Source of the DNA: Anaerolineae bacterium
Lineage (GTDB): Bacteria > Chloroflexota > Anaerolineae > Aggregatilineales > UBA3940
DNA length: 5,461 nt
Direction of reading: 5' to 3'
Assembly: GCA_016926985.1 (NCBI GenBank)
Contig: JAFGNO010000042.1
Coordinates: 1 to 5,461, forward strand
This document shows positions 1-5,461 of the stretch, one piece after another. The notes beneath the pieces were generated by a model. That model made no database searches and had not been told where the DNA came from. It saw only the letters and a program-made list of their open reading frames with translations. The position numbers were made by a program, and so were the translations under genes. How positions within the stretch are numbered: position 1 is the first letter of the stretch; every line of letters begins with the position of its first letter.

Positions 1-594
1 CCCCAGCCCGGCAGCAATGGCCCGGACCGTCTCCGGCGTTGGCAGGCAGGGTTGTCCGGCTTCAACAGCCTCAGGCATCAGGGGGACATGGATAAACCCG
101 GCGCGAATTGCCAACCCACGATCCCGGATAAAATGCAGGCATTGATACAGCACCTCGTTGCACAGGTAGCGCCCGGCGTCATCTGAAAAACGAGCCGGGA
201 TACCGGTTGCCTGCATGGCAGGTAGCATTTCCTCAAATGGCAGCGACGAGGCAAGCCAGTCCGGCCCGCCGGGTATGATGGCCTCATCCTCTGGCCTGTT
301 GCCCTCATTATCCGGGATCGTGAAGCGGCGCTCATTAAACGCCCGTGTCTCCAGACATACAGCATCCCGTTTTGCCTCCCCCAAACACACAACATAGTCT
401 GGGCGAGTCTCAGTTATTGTCGCAATGAGCAGCATCCCTGCCCGGCCTGCAGCAACGGGCAGTACCCGTGAGCGGATATCCAGATAGGACAGTGGCGCAT
501 GCACAATTGTCAATGCATGAAGCGCTTCTTTGGACGCATTGAGTTGCCGCCCACCAAATGGTTCAAAGGCTGTCAGTAACACTTTGCTGATCAT
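1..594 (-). CDS. pcp: Pyroglutamyl-peptidase I (C15 family), 3' end cut by window edge
   Basis: This cytoplasmic cysteine peptidase removes N-terminal pyroglutamate (5-oxoproline) from peptides. The frame is open for 198 codons from an ATG at 592-594 to base 1 with no stop, so it is partial; family members are about 200-215 residues, so only the last few are missing. The N-terminal family signature LLTAFEPFGG is at residues 6-15. The expected catalytic triad is visible: Glu82 in the LETRAFN segment, Cys145 in GRYLCNEVLY and His169 in FIHVP. Their spacing matches the family's Glu81/Cys144/His168 pattern. A GGGGA stretch about six bases before the ATG can serve as ribosome binding site. The gene is transcribed away from the response regulator; no convincing promoter of its own was seen. 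Assignment is firm. Confidence 0.94.
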   Translation of the reverse strand, partial: MISKVLLTAFEPFGGRQLNASKEALHALTIVHAPLSYLDIRSRVLPVAAGRAGMLLIATITETRPDYVVCLGEAKRDAVCLETRAFNERRFTIPDNEGNRPEDEAIIPGGPDWLASSLPFEEMLPAMQATGIPARFSDDAGRYLCNEVLYQCLHFIRDRGLAIRAGFIHVPLMPEAVEAGQPCLPTPETVRAIAAGLG

Positions 595-656
595 GGAATT
601 TCCCCGATTGACTGCCCCGTGAATCAGGCCGGCCTCAGCTCCTGTAGCCTCAAAAA

Positions 657-686
657 CTGGCAGGTTTTCCCTTCATGGTTTATAGT
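657..686 (+). promoter_or_regulatory. Possible sigma70-like promoter of the response regulator
   Basis: TATAGT at 681-686 matches the -10 consensus at five of six bases. CTGGCA at 657-662 matches the -35 consensus at four of six with an 18-base spacer. Transcription would start near 693, leaving a leader of about 27 bases that contains the Shine-Dalgarno site for the GTG at 720. This is a weak-to-moderate match and remains a prediction. Confidence 0.35.
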
Positions 687-694
687 TGGCCAAC
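685..694. repeat. Perfect 10-base palindrome GTTGGCCAAC at the predicted response-regulator start site
   Basis: The palindrome overlaps the end of the candidate -10 and reaches the predicted transcription start, which is where a repressor operator would sit. A 10-base palindrome is expected a few times by chance in a window this size, so only its position makes it notable. Confidence 0.25.
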
Positions 695-705
695 ACAATC
701 TGCCC

Positions 706-713
706 AGGGGGAA
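706..713 (+). promoter_or_regulatory. Ribosome binding site that decides the response-regulator start
   Basis: The purine run AGGGGGAA ends six bases before the GTG at 720, which is ideal spacing. It supports that codon as the start over the in-frame ATG at 675. Confidence 0.7.
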
Positions 714-719
714 CACATA

Positions 720-1262
720 GTGGCCCGTATCCTTGTTGTGGACGACGAACCAGATGTCCGCGAGTTGTTCAATATCACGCTCAAAATGGCCGGGCATACC
801 ACCGATACCGCTAAAGACGGGCTGGAAGCGGTGGATAAACTCAAAGACGACCAGTTTCCCGATCTCATCCTGCTTGATCTGATGATGCCACGCATGGATG
901 GATTCGCTTTTCTCTCTCATATCAGGCAGGAGCTCCCGGCCCGGCCAGTGCGGGTGTTGATCGCAACTGCAAAGGTACTGGAAGATGCGGATCACGAAAA
1001 GTTGAGTTCCTGGCCGGTGGTTGGCGTTCTTAATAAGGGTGAAATTGACATCGGCCAGATGGTGATTATTATCAGCAGCGCCCTCAGCAAAAGCCCGCAC
1101 AAAAACGGCGATGCAAGCAGCGGGGAAAAAGAAACAGATAAGCAAGAACCCGAGAAACAAGAGAGCAAGGAACAGCCAGCAGCCGGGCAGGAGAAAAATG
1201 AGGCTGGCAAGCCTGGCCCCGATAAGCCCGACCTGAAACCGGACCAGAAACCCGGTGTGTAA
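720..1262 (+). CDS. Stand-alone receiver-domain response regulator with charged, Pro-rich C-terminal tail
   Basis: A 180-residue CheY-like receiver protein, expected to be phosphorylated on aspartate by a histidine kinase. Visible receiver residues are Asp8-Asp9 in the VVDDE motif, phospho-acceptor Asp53 in LLDLMMP, Thr83 as the conserved Ser/Thr and Lys106. Lys106 is followed by Gly where most receivers have Pro. The receiver ends near residue 123. Residues 124-180 form no recognisable output domain: they are rich in Lys, Glu, Gln and Pro, look disordered, and finish with KP-x-x tetrads at 169, 173 and 177. I chose the GTG at 720 because an AGGGGGA Shine-Dalgarno site lies about six bases upstream and the protein then starts directly at the first beta strand. 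An in-frame ATG at 675 has no such site and precedes the likely promoter -10. No kinase gene is in the window, so the partner and output are unknown. Confidence 0.93.
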   Translation: MARILVVDDEPDVRELFNITLKMAGHTTDTAKDGLEAVDKLKDDQFPDLILLDLMMPRMDGFAFLSHIRQELPARPVRVLIATAKVLEDADHEKLSSWPVVGVLNKGEIDIGQMVIIISSALSKSPHKNGDASSGEKETDKQEPEKQESKEQPAAGQEKNEAGKPGPDKPDLKPDQKPGV

Positions 1263-1266
1263 AATC

Positions 1267-1294
1267 ACAGGGCCTGGATGCTTCCGTGCCCTGT
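1267..1294. terminator. Shared bidirectional terminator between convergent genes
   Basis: ACAGGGC (1267-1273) and GCCCTGT (1288-1294) form a perfect seven-base-pair stem around a 14-base loop. On the + strand it is followed by a T-rich run (TTTCTCT); on the - strand it is followed by GATTTTA. It fills most of the 36-base gap between the stop of the response regulator (1262) and the stop of the membrane protein (1299), so it probably ends both transcripts. The T-runs are short and the loop is fairly large, so efficiency is uncertain. Confidence 0.65.
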
Positions 1295-1298
1295 TTCT

Positions 1299-1727
1299 CT
1301 AATACTTATTCACCCGTGCGCCAATAAACGCAACCAAAATCAGCATCAACGCGCCACCAACATCAATGGATGTTACCAGGGGCAGCAGTTCCCCTGCCCG
1401 GTTGGTAGGCTCATAAACAAGCGCAATCACAAATTTGACAATCAGCAGCAGCACAGCAGCCAGCACTGCAACGACCATCATGTCATCAATGATCCGTTCA
1501 TGCACCCGCCGGAGCATCCATGATCCCTGCCAGACGGTCAACCCCCAGGCAACTGCCCAATACCCAAACCGGAACACCTCGTGGCCCGAAACCGTCCCGG
1601 TGTGTCCCAGCTTCAATGCAATGGTCAGCAATGCGGGCACTGCAAATCCAATTATCCCTGTAACAACAACAATAATGCCGGTTACCCGGGCAATAGCCGC
1701 AAAATCAAAACGTGATTCGTGTGCCAT
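1299..1727 (-). CDS. Small integral membrane protein of unknown function, four predicted helices
   Basis: I do not recognise the family. The 142-residue product has four hydrophobic stretches, roughly residues 13-36, 55-72, 82-104 and 115-136, and no cleavable signal peptide is evident. The short loop between helices 2 and 3 carries the cluster RRVHER (73-78), and the C-terminus is basic. By the positive-inside rule this puts both termini in the cytoplasm. The second helix is Trp-rich (Trp58, 61, 66 and 70). The ATG at 1725-1727 has a good AAGGA Shine-Dalgarno site six bases upstream (1734-1738). It lies 32 bases after the stop of the dehydrogenase gene, which has tandem TAG stops, so it is probably the last gene of the M29-type/dehydrogenase operon. 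It ends just before the shared terminator. That it is a real membrane protein is likely; its function is unknown. Confidence 0.8.
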   Translation of the reverse strand: MAHESRFDFAAIARVTGIIVVVTGIIGFAVPALLTIALKLGHTGTVSGHEVFRFGYWAVAWGLTVWQGSWMLRRVHERIIDDMMVVAVLAAVLLLIVKFVIALVYEPTNRAGELLPLVTSIDVGGALMLILVAFIGARVNKY

Positions 1728-1759
1728 AGCCTATCCTTATCATCATGTACTAAAGCCTA

Positions 1760-2782
1760 CTATACCACAGGCAATCTGGAGGTTGGGATACCACGACGGG
1801 CAAAATATCCGTGCTCATAATACCACCGGTAGGTATCTCTCACAGTATCCTCAAAAGGCCGGATGGTCAGCCCTAACTCGCGGACAGCCTTGCTGTTATC
1901 ATAATACAGGTAGCTGCCACTCAGCAGCACCCGCGCGTGCTCAATGGGAAGTTTGACCCGCATCCGGCGTAGGCCCATCACCAAACCCGCCGCAGGGGGA
2001 AGACCCCAGCGCGGCAGCTTGATGCGCCGCACAGGTATTCCCAGCACCTGGCTGATAATCTGAAGGGCCTCTGTATGGGTCATATTATGCCCTGACAGGA
2101 TATACCGCTCCCCGGGCCTCCCCTTTTCCACCGCAGCGATGTGACCCTCCGCAGCATCGCGCATATCAATGAAATTCAGCCCACCTTCAGGCAGTGGGAA
2201 TACTTCCCGTTTCACCGCCCGGACAATCAACTCTCCGGAGATGAACTTGAGGTCACCGGGCCCCATAACAGCCGAAGGAAGGACAGCAACTGCGTCCAGT
2301 CCTCTGAATACGTAGTCCTGCATGGTCTGTTCTGCGAGGTGCTTGCTGTGCCCGTAAGCCCACTGCCGGGGGTTCATCCCAAAGGTTTTAGTTTCATCGT
2401 CCAGGGTCATCCCCGGCGAAGGGGGCACAAGCGCACCCGCCGAGCTGGTCAGCACAAAGCGTTTCACACCGGCTTCGAGGGCAGCCTGCATCATGTTTTT
2501 CGCGCCGTCCACGTTCACCCGGTAGACCAGTTCCGCCGGGAAGTTCCAGTCGTCGGCAATCGCCGCCAGATGAAACACCCAGTCCACGCCCTCCGCTGCG
2601 CGGCGCAGCGAGTCGACATCGAGCACATCACCCGTCATGAAGGTGAGATCCAGCCCTTTAACTGCGTCATCGAGGGAGGTTTTGCGCCGCAGCCCAACCA
2701 CCTCAACCCCGCGCCGATTCAGCGCGGCGACCAGGTTGGCTCCCAACCCACCAGTACTGCCGGTAACCAGTGCCCGTGTCAT
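1760..2782 (-). CDS. Extended SDR NAD(P)-dependent epimerase/dehydratase/reductase, HpnA/dihydroflavonol-reductase-like
   Basis: A 340-residue cytoplasmic oxidoreductase of the extended short-chain dehydrogenase family. The Rossmann motif TGxxGxxG spans residues 7-14, Asp52 follows in the GD motif, HLAA is at 71-74, Ser113/Ser114 supply the catalytic serine, and the YxxxK pair is Tyr143/Lys147. Arg32-Arg33 after the second beta strand hints at NADP preference. The segment at 203-236 (FIDMRDAAEGH, then GRPGERYILSG) resembles the hopanoid-associated HpnA and dihydroflavonol-4-reductase branch, whose substrates are poorly known. It starts eight bases after the M29-type gene's stop, with only a weak GAGAG ribosome binding site within that junction, so it is probably translated in tandem. 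No hopanoid biosynthesis gene is in the window, so the HpnA name should not be transferred. Family is firm; substrate is unknown. Confidence 0.92.
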   Translation of the reverse strand: MTRALVTGSTGGLGANLVAALNRRGVEVVGLRRKTSLDDAVKGLDLTFMTGDVLDVDSLRRAAEGVDWVFHLAAIADDWNFPAELVYRVNVDGAKNMMQAALEAGVKRFVLTSSAGALVPPSPGMTLDDETKTFGMNPRQWAYGHSKHLAEQTMQDYVFRGLDAVAVLPSAVMGPGDLKFISGELIVRAVKREVFPLPEGGLNFIDMRDAAEGHIAAVEKGRPGERYILSGHNMTHTEALQIISQVLGIPVRRIKLPRWGLPPAAGLVMGLRRMRVKLPIEHARVLLSGSYLYYDNSKAVRELGLTIRPFEDTVRDTYRWYYEHGYFARRGIPTSRLPVV

Positions 2783-2790
2783 GTCGCTCT

Positions 2791-3768
2791 CTATACCAGA
2801 TACTCGCCGTTATTGATCAGCGTCACGCCATCAACGACCAGCGTCGGGTCGCCCATCACCCCATCAAGATGAACCGGCGCCCGGTTCTGCCCGTTGTAGG
2901 GCGCAACGGCGTTGTGCCCGATGGCAATATGGATTGTCCCCATCACCTTCTCGTCGGTCATGACGTTCCCGGTGATCCGCGCCGCCGGATTGGTGCCGAT
3001 CCCCAGTTCGGCGATGGTGCGGCAGCCCTCGCCGTGCTCCTGCTTCTCTCCGTTTTCGATGATTCTCAGGAGTTGATCGGCTTCCTCACCTCCTTCGATT
3101 GCCACGACTCGTCCATTCTCAAAAGTCAACAAAATCGGCTCATCGATCAAAATTCCGGGGAAGGATTTATCCACCACCAGCAGCCCGTTTGCGCTGTCTT
3201 CAAGCGGGGCAACGTAACACTCACCAGAGGGTAAATTATAGTAACCCGGCTGGCGGATTACGCCGGGATCCACGGCGACCTGACGCCCGGCAATGCTGAA
3301 AGACAGGTTCGTACCCAGCGGCGAGGTGATATGGACCTGTGATTTCCCGGTGAGGAAGTCATACAGCCGGTAGGTAATTTCTGCAATCTCCTCGTAATCG
3401 GCGCTGAGTTCATTCTCAAAAATCGCCTGGTCGATCATCAGGCCCACGCCAAAGCGCATCCTGCCGCCGTCCGCCGTTGCGTTGACCAGCGAGAACCGGT
3501 AGGGCTGTTCGGACGTTGAGGTAGTTCCCAGAAATTGAACACCCACGTCAAAGGTGCGTGCACACTCCAGGATTTCGGGCGGGGCGGTTTGCAGCGGGCG
3601 TTCCTTCTCCGGCAATGTCCAGCGCACCAACTTTCCCGGCTTGACGGCTTTGATGGCCCGCGCCAGCAGTTCCTGTTCAGCAGCAAGCCCCTGGTCAGTG
3701 ATCAGCAGCACCCGCTCACCCGGCTGCACGCCCATGCATACGTGAACAACGTTTTCAACCCATGTCAT
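2791..3768 (-). CDS. Short M29-type (aminopeptidase T-like) metalloenzyme
   Basis: A 325-residue protein of the leucyl aminopeptidase/aminopeptidase T superfamily, expected to be cytoplasmic and metal-dependent. Recognisable blocks in order are LLITDQGL (21-28), the NLPSGECYVAP segment with Glu183, AELGIGTNP with Glu254, the TIHIAIGHN block with His280 and His285, and the terminal H-x-D pair His300/Asp302. Classical AmpS/PepS enzymes are about 410 residues with a PTEEV motif where this has PSGEC, so it belongs to a shorter branch. That superfamily also includes the iron enzyme 2,5-dihydroxypyridine dioxygenase (NicX), so peptidase activity is not assured. The ATG at 3766-3768 has AAGGA 11 bases upstream, which is rather far. 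It is the first gene behind the strong promoter at 3842-3870 and is followed after eight bases by the SDR gene. Family is firm; the reaction is uncertain. Confidence 0.88.
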   Translation of the reverse strand: MTWVENVVHVCMGVQPGERVLLITDQGLAAEQELLARAIKAVKPGKLVRWTLPEKERPLQTAPPEILECARTFDVGVQFLGTTSTSEQPYRFSLVNATADGGRMRFGVGLMIDQAIFENELSADYEEIAEITYRLYDFLTGKSQVHITSPLGTNLSFSIAGRQVAVDPGVIRQPGYYNLPSGECYVAPLEDSANGLLVVDKSFPGILIDEPILLTFENGRVVAIEGGEEADQLLRIIENGEKQEHGEGCRTIAELGIGTNPAARITGNVMTDEKVMGTIHIAIGHNAVAPYNGQNRAPVHLDGVMGDPTLVVDGVTLINNGEYLV

Positions 3769-3825
3769 TTTTCTGCAGTTCCTTGTCTGTTCTCAGAGTA
3801 AGCAGTTGAGTGGCGACACGATCTC

Positions 3826-3843
3826 ATCGGCCTATCAGCCGAT
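3826..3843. repeat. Inverted repeat ATCGGC-N6-GCCGAT over the predicted start site; candidate operator
   Basis: Perfect six-base arms (3826-3831 and 3838-3843) flank a six-base spacer. The dyad begins in the last bases of the -10 box and spans the predicted transcription start, a typical repressor position. No T-run follows on either strand, so it is unlikely to be a terminator for the upstream glycosyltransferase. The bound regulator, if any, is unknown. Confidence 0.4.
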
Positions 3844-3870
3844 TATACATCACCAGAAGGCAGGTGTCAG
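3842..3870 (-). promoter_or_regulatory. Strong sigma70-like promoter of the M29-type/SDR/membrane-protein operon
   Basis: On the - strand CTGACA (3865-3870, five of six to TTGACA) is followed after exactly 17 bases by a perfect TATAAT (3842-3847). Transcription would start near 3835, giving a leader of about 67 bases before the ATG at 3768. It is the best promoter match I found in the window. It sits in the only sizeable gap between the - strand genes, which splits them into two transcription units. Confidence 0.6.
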
Positions 3871-3884
3871 ACATGCTATGCTGG

Positions 3885-4760
3885 CTATTTTGTGCTCTCC
3901 ACCCGTTTCCAGAGCGTGATCAGCGGCTGTTTCCGTACCTTCACCCGCCAGAAAATTAACAGCCACAGGTGCAGCCGTGCGGCAAATAACAACAGCGTCC
4001 ACACAAGCTCTCGAAGGCTGCGGGCATAGCGGATGGCTCGCCACATCCCGGCGACGGCCTCCTGCTTGAAGCTCCGCATCCGCAGCGGCGACTGGCTGAT
4101 GACCGGCTGGGCATATCCCCCGGCGCTGCGCACTTTCTGTTTCAACCAATCGCGGTAGTTATCCGGGTATTTAACAAACACTTCCGCCTCTGGAACGTAG
4201 CGGACGGTATAACCCTGCTGCGCCACCAGATGCGAGACCACCGCATCTTCGGCAAGGGCATCCTCAGGGACAGATTCAACCAGCCCGGCGCGGATGGCAT
4301 ACAGATATCCTGAGCAGACAAAAAACCGCCCGGCCCGATGACGTTCCTCTCGCTCGGCGTGAGCGCCTGCATCGGTCAGCAGGTGCGACCAGTAGCCGAG
4401 CATGGTGCTGCGTGGGCTGATGGATATGGGCCTGCCGGTGGTCGCGCCAACACGTGGATCATCAAATGGTTTCAGAAGCCGGGGGAGCGCACTATCACCA
4501 ATGAAGACATCCCCATCGGTCATAATCACGATCGCTCCGCTGGCCTGGGCCAGCCCCAGGTTAAGCGCTGCCGGCTTTCCCCTGCCCGGATCGCGGAGCA
4601 CGCTCACACCCGGATAAGCTAAAGCAGCGTTCGCCGTCTCCTCATCCGGGCAGATGACAATAATTTCAGCACCCTGCGCCTGGGCAAGCAGCGACTCCAA
4701 TGCCCGCCCAATTGTCGCCGCTTCACGATAGGCTGTCACCAGGATGGTTGCCCCGGTCAC
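3885..4760 (-). CDS. Family 2 glycosyltransferase with C-terminal membrane segment
   Basis: A 291-residue GT-A-fold transferase that uses a nucleotide-sugar donor. The N-terminal strand ILVTAYREA (6-14) starts the nucleotide-binding fold. The GRGKPAALNLGL block (59-70) is typical of the family. TDGD (81-84) gives the metal-binding D-x-D pair Asp82/Asp84. Glu171-Asp172 is the usual acceptor-site ED motif with the catalytic base. QKVRS (208-212) stands where processive relatives have QxxRW, but with Ser in place of Trp, so a long-polymer synthase is not indicated. Residues 252-271 are one hydrophobic helix, suggesting membrane attachment. The start is a GTG at 4758-4760 overlapping the reductase stop (GTGA), with GGAG nine bases upstream inside the reductase gene; no in-frame ATG occurs before residue 80. 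No clear terminator follows the TAG. Family is firm; donor and acceptor are unknown. Confidence 0.93.
   Translation of the reverse strand: MTGATILVTAYREAATIGRALESLLAQAQGAEIIVICPDEETANAALAYPGVSVLRDPGRGKPAALNLGLAQASGAIVIMTDGDVFIGDSALPRLLKPFDDPRVGATTGRPISISPRSTMLGYWSHLLTDAGAHAEREERHRAGRFFVCSGYLYAIRAGLVESVPEDALAEDAVVSHLVAQQGYTVRYVPEAEVFVKYPDNYRDWLKQKVRSAGGYAQPVISQSPLRMRSFKQEAVAGMWRAIRYARSLRELVWTLLLFAARLHLWLLIFWRVKVRKQPLITLWKRVESTK
4757..4760 (-). other. Four-base stop/start overlap (GTGA) coupling reductase and glycosyltransferase
   Basis: The reductase TGA and the glycosyltransferase GTG share bases, and the glycosyltransferase's GGAG site (4770-4773) lies in the reductase coding region. This arrangement usually means translational coupling, so the two proteins are likely made together. 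Confidence 0.8.
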
Positions 4761-5461
4761 TGCTGCTGGCTCCGTTTAATGTGCCGGTAGCCCTCAGCGA
4801 TCACCCTGGGCGATATCGGGACAAAAAACTGCATGACAAACTTTGGGTGGAACACGTCCTGGGGTGGAGCAAAGCCCTGCGCAATTGCCATCACCGTGCG
4901 AGTAATAAAGGGATGGACATTCATCAGCCACAGAGCATAGTCGGTAAATATCGGGGTGACCATGATGTCACGCAGCGCCCTCAGCCCGGTAAATAAAGAC
5001 CCAAACCGATCCCACAGTTCGCGCTGGTAAGCGATATGGGTCCGCCGGCCTTTCCGGATATCCTCGTCCATTGTCCGCGCGGCGATCAGCGCACTCTCCA
5101 TCGCCAGGTCGATGCCCTCCCCGGTCACCGGGTTGACCAGCCCGGCAGCCTCGCCAACGATCACCCAGTTTTTCCCTGCGACTCGCTGGTGGGGGTAGCA
5201 AATGCGCAACGGGTAGCCTTTGACCGGCCCATCCAGTCGGATGTCGGGTTTGAGTATGCCCTCTTTGATCCGTCTCTGGATAAACGCCTCAAGCAGCACG
5301 CTGATTGACTTCCTGGGCGACCAGAAGATCGGCAGGATACCAATTCCGATATTGGCAGTATGGTCACCGGTCGGGAAAATCCAGCCGTAACCGGGCATTA
5401 ATTCAACATCAAAATAGAAATCATAAAGCGGATTCCCAGTCTGCACATGGGTGTAATAGGC
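4757..5461 (-). CDS. Geranylgeranyl-reductase-family FAD-dependent oxidoreductase, 5' end outside window
   Basis: The C-terminal 234 residues of a flavoprotein of the geranylgeranyl reductase (ChlP/archaeal GGR-like) family, which saturates double bonds of isoprenoid chains in lipids, chlorophyll or quinones. The frame is open to the right edge, so the N-terminal FAD-binding GxGxxG region lies outside. In the visible part, PGYGWIFP (23-30 of the fragment) is the family substrate-domain signature. GEAAGLVNPVTGEGI (103-117) is the second FAD-binding motif, with Glu104 in place of the more common Asp. The GTG codon at 5444-5446 is internal; five upstream in-frame codons (AYYTH) continue the homology. 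The TGA stop overlaps the next gene's GTG by four bases. Family is firm; which isoprenoid it reduces cannot be told from here. Confidence 0.9.
   Translation of the reverse strand, partial: AYYTHVQTGNPLYDFYFDVELMPGYGWIFPTGDHTANIGIGILPIFWSPRKSISVLLEAFIQRRIKEGILKPDIRLDGPVKGYPLRICYPHQRVAGKNWVIVGEAAGLVNPVTGEGIDLAMESALIAARTMDEDIRKGRRTHIAYQRELWDRFGSLFTGLRALRDIMVTPIFTDYALWLMNVHPFITRTVMAIAQGFAPPQDVFHPKFVMQFFVPISPRVIAEGYRHIKRSQQQ

Noticed and set aside
78..395. 105-codon - strand frame within the first 600 bases
   Set aside because: It is out of frame with the pyroglutamyl peptidase, whose catalytic Glu, Cys and His are all in the open frame from 594 to 1.
626..635. Palindrome AGGCCGGCCT upstream of the pyroglutamyl peptidase gene
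   Set aside because: It is short, GC-only in its core and not placed on any recognisable promoter, so it is consistent with chance.
675..719. Upstream ATG giving a 15-residue extension of the response regulator
   Set aside because: It has no Shine-Dalgarno site, lies before the candidate -10 box, and the added residues are unlike a receiver N-terminus.
624..1268. 214-codon open frame on the - strand opposite the response regulator
   Set aside because: It is longer than the regulator, but the + strand frame carries every receiver motif and a good ribosome binding site, while the - strand product shows no family signature.
1435..1956. 173-codon open frame on the + strand
   Set aside because: It runs antisense across both the membrane protein and the SDR C-terminus, with no domain and no clear ribosome binding site.
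2141..2872. 243-codon open frame on the + strand
   Set aside because: It lies opposite the SDR gene, whose motifs are complete; the + product has a composition typical of an antisense shadow and no recognisable domain.
2770..3234. 154-codon open frame on the + strand
   Set aside because: It is antisense to the M29-type gene, which has full-length family similarity on the opposite strand.
3826..3843. Hairpin as a terminator for the glycosyltransferase gene
   Set aside because: The stem has no following T-run on the - strand and overlaps a promoter -10 box, so an operator reading fits better.

Overview
The window holds seven protein-coding genes packed almost end to end. One is on the + strand and six are on the - strand; the two at the window edges are cut off. 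All reading frames look intact. I see no RNA gene, CRISPR array, insertion sequence or other mobile element, and no gene-free stretch longer than 125 bases. The content (GC-rich, GTG starts, Shine-Dalgarno sites, sigma70-like promoter) is that of a bacterial chromosome. A geranylgeranyl-reductase-family enzyme, a short M29-type (aminopeptidase T-like) protein and an HpnA/dihydroflavonol-reductase-like dehydrogenase together would fit a Chloroflexota-like or similar environmental bacterium, but that placement is a guess and no marker gene settles it.

Layout. Positions 1-594 (-) encode all but the last few residues of pyroglutamyl-peptidase I; this frame runs off the left edge without a stop. 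A 125-base divergent region separates it from a + strand single-domain response regulator (720-1262) with an unusual charged, proline-rich tail. That gene converges on a four-helix membrane protein (1299-1727, -), and a hairpin in the 36-base gap between them probably terminates both transcripts. Reading the - strand from right to left there are two transcription blocks. The upstream block is a geranylgeranyl-reductase-family flavoprotein (4757-5461, start outside the window) whose stop codon overlaps the GTG start of a family 2 glycosyltransferase (3885-4760). The downstream block is M29-type protein (2791-3768), SDR-family dehydrogenase/epimerase (1760-2782), then the membrane protein (1299-1727), with gaps of 8 and 32 bases. 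A very good sigma70-like promoter lies in the 116-base gap between the blocks, with an inverted repeat over its predicted start site.

How they may work together. The reductase/glycosyltransferase pair looks translationally coupled, so a shared role in modifying an isoprenoid or lipid product is plausible but unproven. The M29/SDR/membrane-protein block has no obvious common pathway. The pyroglutamyl peptidase and the response regulator look like independent units. I did not find convincing evidence of a new multi-gene system. The points most worth a second look are the promoter/operator at 3826-3870, the response regulator's tail, the coupled reductase-glycosyltransferase pair and the altered motif in the M29-type protein.
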